Part shown: positions 4,790 through 7,149 of the stretch, one piece after another
Position numbering within the stretch: position 1 is the stretch's first letter
Layout: every line of letters starts with the position of its first letter
Assembly: GCA_002869465.1 (NCBI GenBank)
Contig: PKSW01000366.1
Location: 1 to 7,149 of the forward strand
From: Marinilabiliales bacterium
Lineage (GTDB): Bacteria; Bacteroidota; Bacteroidia; Bacteroidales; F082
Direction: 5' to 3'
Length of the DNA stretch: 7,149 bases
The notes under the pieces: model-generated
Told to the model about the DNA's origin: nothing
Databases searched by the model: none
What the model saw: the letters and a program-made list of their open reading frames with translations, nothing else
Made by a program: the position numbers and the translations under genes

Positions 4790-7149
4790 TTGATAGCCAA
4801 TTATTTTAAAATAGGGTTTAGAATACTGATCCGTCAACGCAGTTATACGGCACTGAATATTATTGGCCTGGCCATAGGTATTGCCGTTTTTGTTTTTATT
4901 TATTTATATGTTCAAAGCGAGATAAGATACGACAGGCACTGGACTGATAAAGACCACATTTACAGGGTAACTTCAAAATTCAGTTTGGATGGCAATATCG
5001 ATAGTGCCGCGCTTACACCCTTCCGCCTGGCCGAGGAATTTGAAAATTACCAGGAAGTTGTTCTGACAACCAATTTGTTTTATACTGACCCTTCTGATAT
5101 TAATGATGTTTCTTCGCTGGTATATAATGATCAGGTATTCGAGGTGCCGGATATTACACTCGGGAACTCACATGTTTTTAAAATATTTGATTACCGGTTT
5201 ACCGAAGGCTCACCGGAACAATCTTTATCGGATCCGTACACAATCGTTATATCAACTGATGTGGCCCACATGATCTTTGGTGATGAACCAGCGTTGGGTA
5301 AAAAACTAAAAACCGTTGTCCGCGAATATACCATTACCGGTGTATATGAAAAACAATGCCGGCCAAGTCATCTGAATTTTGATGCCATTGTTTCTGTAAA
5401 TTCATTACCCGAGAATGATCTTTCCATGTTAAATGAAAACTGGTTCTGGATCAATTGCAACACCTATATTAAGATCTCCGATACGGTTGACCCCGTTGCA
5501 TTTGAACACAGATTCAATAAGGATTTTAGCCGGAAAATGGCAGCGTATATAGCTGATAACAACTTACAGGTGGAAGGTTACAGCTATTATAAACTTGAAC
5601 CCATAGCTGATGTTCACTTCAATACCACACTCCTTTACGACAGCCCAAGTAATATAGATAAGTCATACTTGTATATTTTCGGTATTATTGCGGCTTTCAT
5701 ACTGTTAACTGCATCTATCAATTACATCAATCTGGCAACAGCCCGGTCACTCAAAAGGGCAAAAGAAATAGGAGTTCGCAAAGTGCTGGGTGCATTTAGA
5801 AAACAATTAACCATTCAATATATTACTGAATCGATCATACTCACATTTATTGCATTTTTTCTTGCATTGGTATTAGTTGAACTCTTAATGCCCCAATTCA
5901 ATCAATTGGTAGGAAAAGACCTGACCCTGGTTGGTAGTTTATTCACAAAAGACGGTATTTTTTTCGGGGTGTTGCTGATACTTACCGTATTTGTGCTTTC
6001 AATTATCAGTGGCAGTTTCCCTGCATTTATCCTTTCAGCTTTCAGACCGGTGAGTGTATTAAAAGGCAGTAATATACTCATTGGAAAAGACGGAAAGCAG
6101 CTCATCTCAGGGGGAAGACTCAGGAAATTTCTGGTAACACTCCAATACTTTGTTGCCATTGGAATGATCATTTCTACTTTAATCATTGCCAGGCAAATTG
6201 CATTTATTAATAATCAGGACCTGGGGTTTGATAAAGAAAACATTATTGTAGTCAATGTACCCCAGGACACATCCTATATACAACGTTCTGATGATTTTTT
6301 AGCTACCCTGAAGAGTCATCCATCCATCCGGAAATTATCCGCATCAAGCAGTGTACCCGGTTATACGCCAGGAAGACGAATATTTTACGTAGGAGACACT
6401 TCTCAGGCGTCGCTGATCAGTTTAAACGTATTTATTATTGACACCAATTTTTTTAATCTCCTTCAGATACCACTGTTGCAGGGCAATTACTTTTCAGAGA
6501 TCCCGGCAGGAGACTCAAATATGTATTATATCGTCAATGAAGCTGCGGTCGAATTTTTAAACCTGGAGCAAGCTGTTGGTTCGCAACTTACCATTCCGCA
6601 GACTATAGGTGGCAAAATTATTGGTGTGGTTCAAAACTTTAATTTCTCTTCATTGCACAGGCAGGTGGAACCATTAGTGTTTATTTATTTCCCGAGACAT
6701 CGCTACGTGATGTTAAAAACTGATGAAGCCCAAAGAGACGATGCCATCCGGCATGTTAGAGAAACCTGGAAACATTACAACGAGGGCCAATTCCTGCACT
6801 ATACTTTTTTAGATGAAAAGCTGGAAAGCCTTTATGGTCGCGATAAAAAAATGCTTTCGTTATTTATTTATTTTTCCATCTTCGTTATTTTTATTTCAAG
6901 CCTGGGATTGTACGGCCTTTCATCATTTCTTATTGAGCAGCGAACCAAAGAGATCAGTATCAGGAAAATACTGGGAGGCTCTAAAAAACAAATTGTTACG
7001 CTGCTGGCGAAAGATTATTTATTTCTTGTGTTGCTGGCTGGATTACTTGTTACGCCACTCGTATATTTCCTAATGGACATGTGGCTGCATAGTTTTGCCT
7101 ATCATATTCGTATGAATGCATGGTATTTCTTAACCGGTATTTTCTCTGC
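4790..7149 (+). CDS. MacB/FtsX-family ABC transporter permease, 3' end beyond window
   Basis: The frame is open for 786 codons plus two bases with no stop or frameshift. No ATG lies near the conserved start, so TTG at 4790-4792 is the best initiation codon, giving MIANYFKIGFRILIRQ, the usual opening of large Bacteroidota FtsX permeases. The layout is a repeated unit. Helix 1 (about 22-41) precedes a periplasmic MacB-like domain (about 45-290) and an FtsX core with helices near 294-312, 349-367 and 390-413. Helix 5 (447-466) precedes a second periplasmic domain (about 470-685) and an FtsX core with helices near 688-711 and 743-763 and a last one starting at about 778. Each core has the hallmark after its first helix: KEIGVRKVLGA (325-335) and KEISIRKILGG (720-730). 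Family length suggests a few dozen residues are missing. It pairs with the upstream ATPase as the membrane half of an envelope efflux or mechanotransmission system. Confidence 0.93.
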   Translation, partial: MIANYFKIGFRILIRQRSYTALNIIGLAIGIAVFVFIYLYVQSEIRYDRHWTDKDHIYRVTSKFSLDGNIDSAALTPFRLAEEFENYQEVVLTTNLFYTDPSDINDVSSLVYNDQVFEVPDITLGNSHVFKIFDYRFTEGSPEQSLSDPYTIVISTDVAHMIFGDEPALGKKLKTVVREYTITGVYEKQCRPSHLNFDAIVSVNSLPENDLSMLNENWFWINCNTYIKISDTVDPVAFEHRFNKDFSRKMAAYIADNNLQVEGYSYYKLEPIADVHFNTTLLYDSPSNIDKSYLYIFGIIAAFILLTASINYINLATARSLKRAKEIGVRKVLGAFRKQLTIQYITESIILTFIAFFLALVLVELLMPQFNQLVGKDLTLVGSLFTKDGIFFGVLLILTVFVLSIISGSFPAFILSAFRPVSVLKGSNILIGKDGKQLISGGRLRKFLVTLQYFVAIGMIISTLIIARQIAFINNQDLGFDKENIIVVNVPQDTSYIQRSDDFLATLKSHPSIRKLSASSSVPGYTPGRRIFYVGDTSQASLISLNVFIIDTNFFNLLQIPLLQGNYFSEIPAGDSNMYYIVNEAAVEFLNLEQAVGSQLTIPQTIGGKIIGVVQNFNFSSLHRQVEPLVFIYFPRHRYVMLKTDEAQRDDAIRHVRETWKHYNEGQFLHYTFLDEKLESLYGRDKKMLSLFIYFSIFVIFISSLGLYGLSSFLIEQRTKEISIRKILGGSKKQIVTLLAKDYLFLVLLAGLLVTPLVYFLMDMWLHSFAYHIRMNAWYFLTGIFS

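Noticed and set aside
4534..4800. An 88-codon minus-strand frame across the ATPase 3' end
   Set aside because: It is antisense to the signature, Walker B and H-loop of an intact ATPase.
5902..6186. A 94-codon minus-strand frame inside the permease gene
   Set aside because: It is antisense to conserved permease helices and has no recognisable protein features.
6813..7073. An 86-codon plus-strand frame inside the permease gene
   Set aside because: It overlaps the permease in another reading frame, where the permease still encodes the conserved KEISIRKILGG segment and two helices.

Overview
The window looks like a chromosomal segment of a Bacteroidota (Bacteroidetes) bacterium. The DNA is moderately AT-rich and starts show little Shine-Dalgarno signal. 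The gene families are typical of that phylum: a long MacB/FtsX permease beginning MIANYFKIGFR, an NtrC-type regulator with a GAFTDA loop, and an M28 lipoprotein with an HWDSRPFAD motif. This assignment rests on recognising family style, not on a database search. Six protein genes are visible. I found no RNA genes, mobile elements or CRISPR arrays.

Left arm, minus strand, read from about 3787 down to 1: an NtrC-family sigma-54 response regulator (3787-2408), an NtrY-like membrane histidine kinase overlapping it by 11 bp (2418-1063), a nitroreductase-family flavoprotein (1012-416), and the N-terminal part of an M28 peptidase / glutaminyl-cyclase-like lipoprotein (402 down to the window edge). 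Gaps of 50 and 13 bp with no evident terminator suggest one transcript, though only regulator and kinase are clearly linked in function.

Right arm, plus strand: a LolD/MacB/FtsE-type ABC ATPase (4100-4783), then, 6 bp after its stop and in the same frame, a large FtsX/MacB-type permease (4790 to the window end). The permease starts at TTG, stays open for 786 codons and probably lacks only its last few dozen residues.

The two arms are divergent around a 312-bp intergenic region (3788-4099), which is the most interesting part of the window. It holds a nested dyad (3850-3893) whose inner and outer arms share one centre, a sigma-54-like -24/-12 element facing the transporter (3943-3960), and a cluster of TAAAGT/ACTTTA half-sites (3958-4002). 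The dyad lies about 98 bp upstream of the predicted transcription start, a normal distance for an NtrC-type activator site. The simplest model is that the kinase and regulator control the divergent transporter through sigma-54. The kinase has two membrane helices and almost no periplasmic loop, so the transporter itself may be what it senses, as in Bce-type modules of Firmicutes. That last step is inference.
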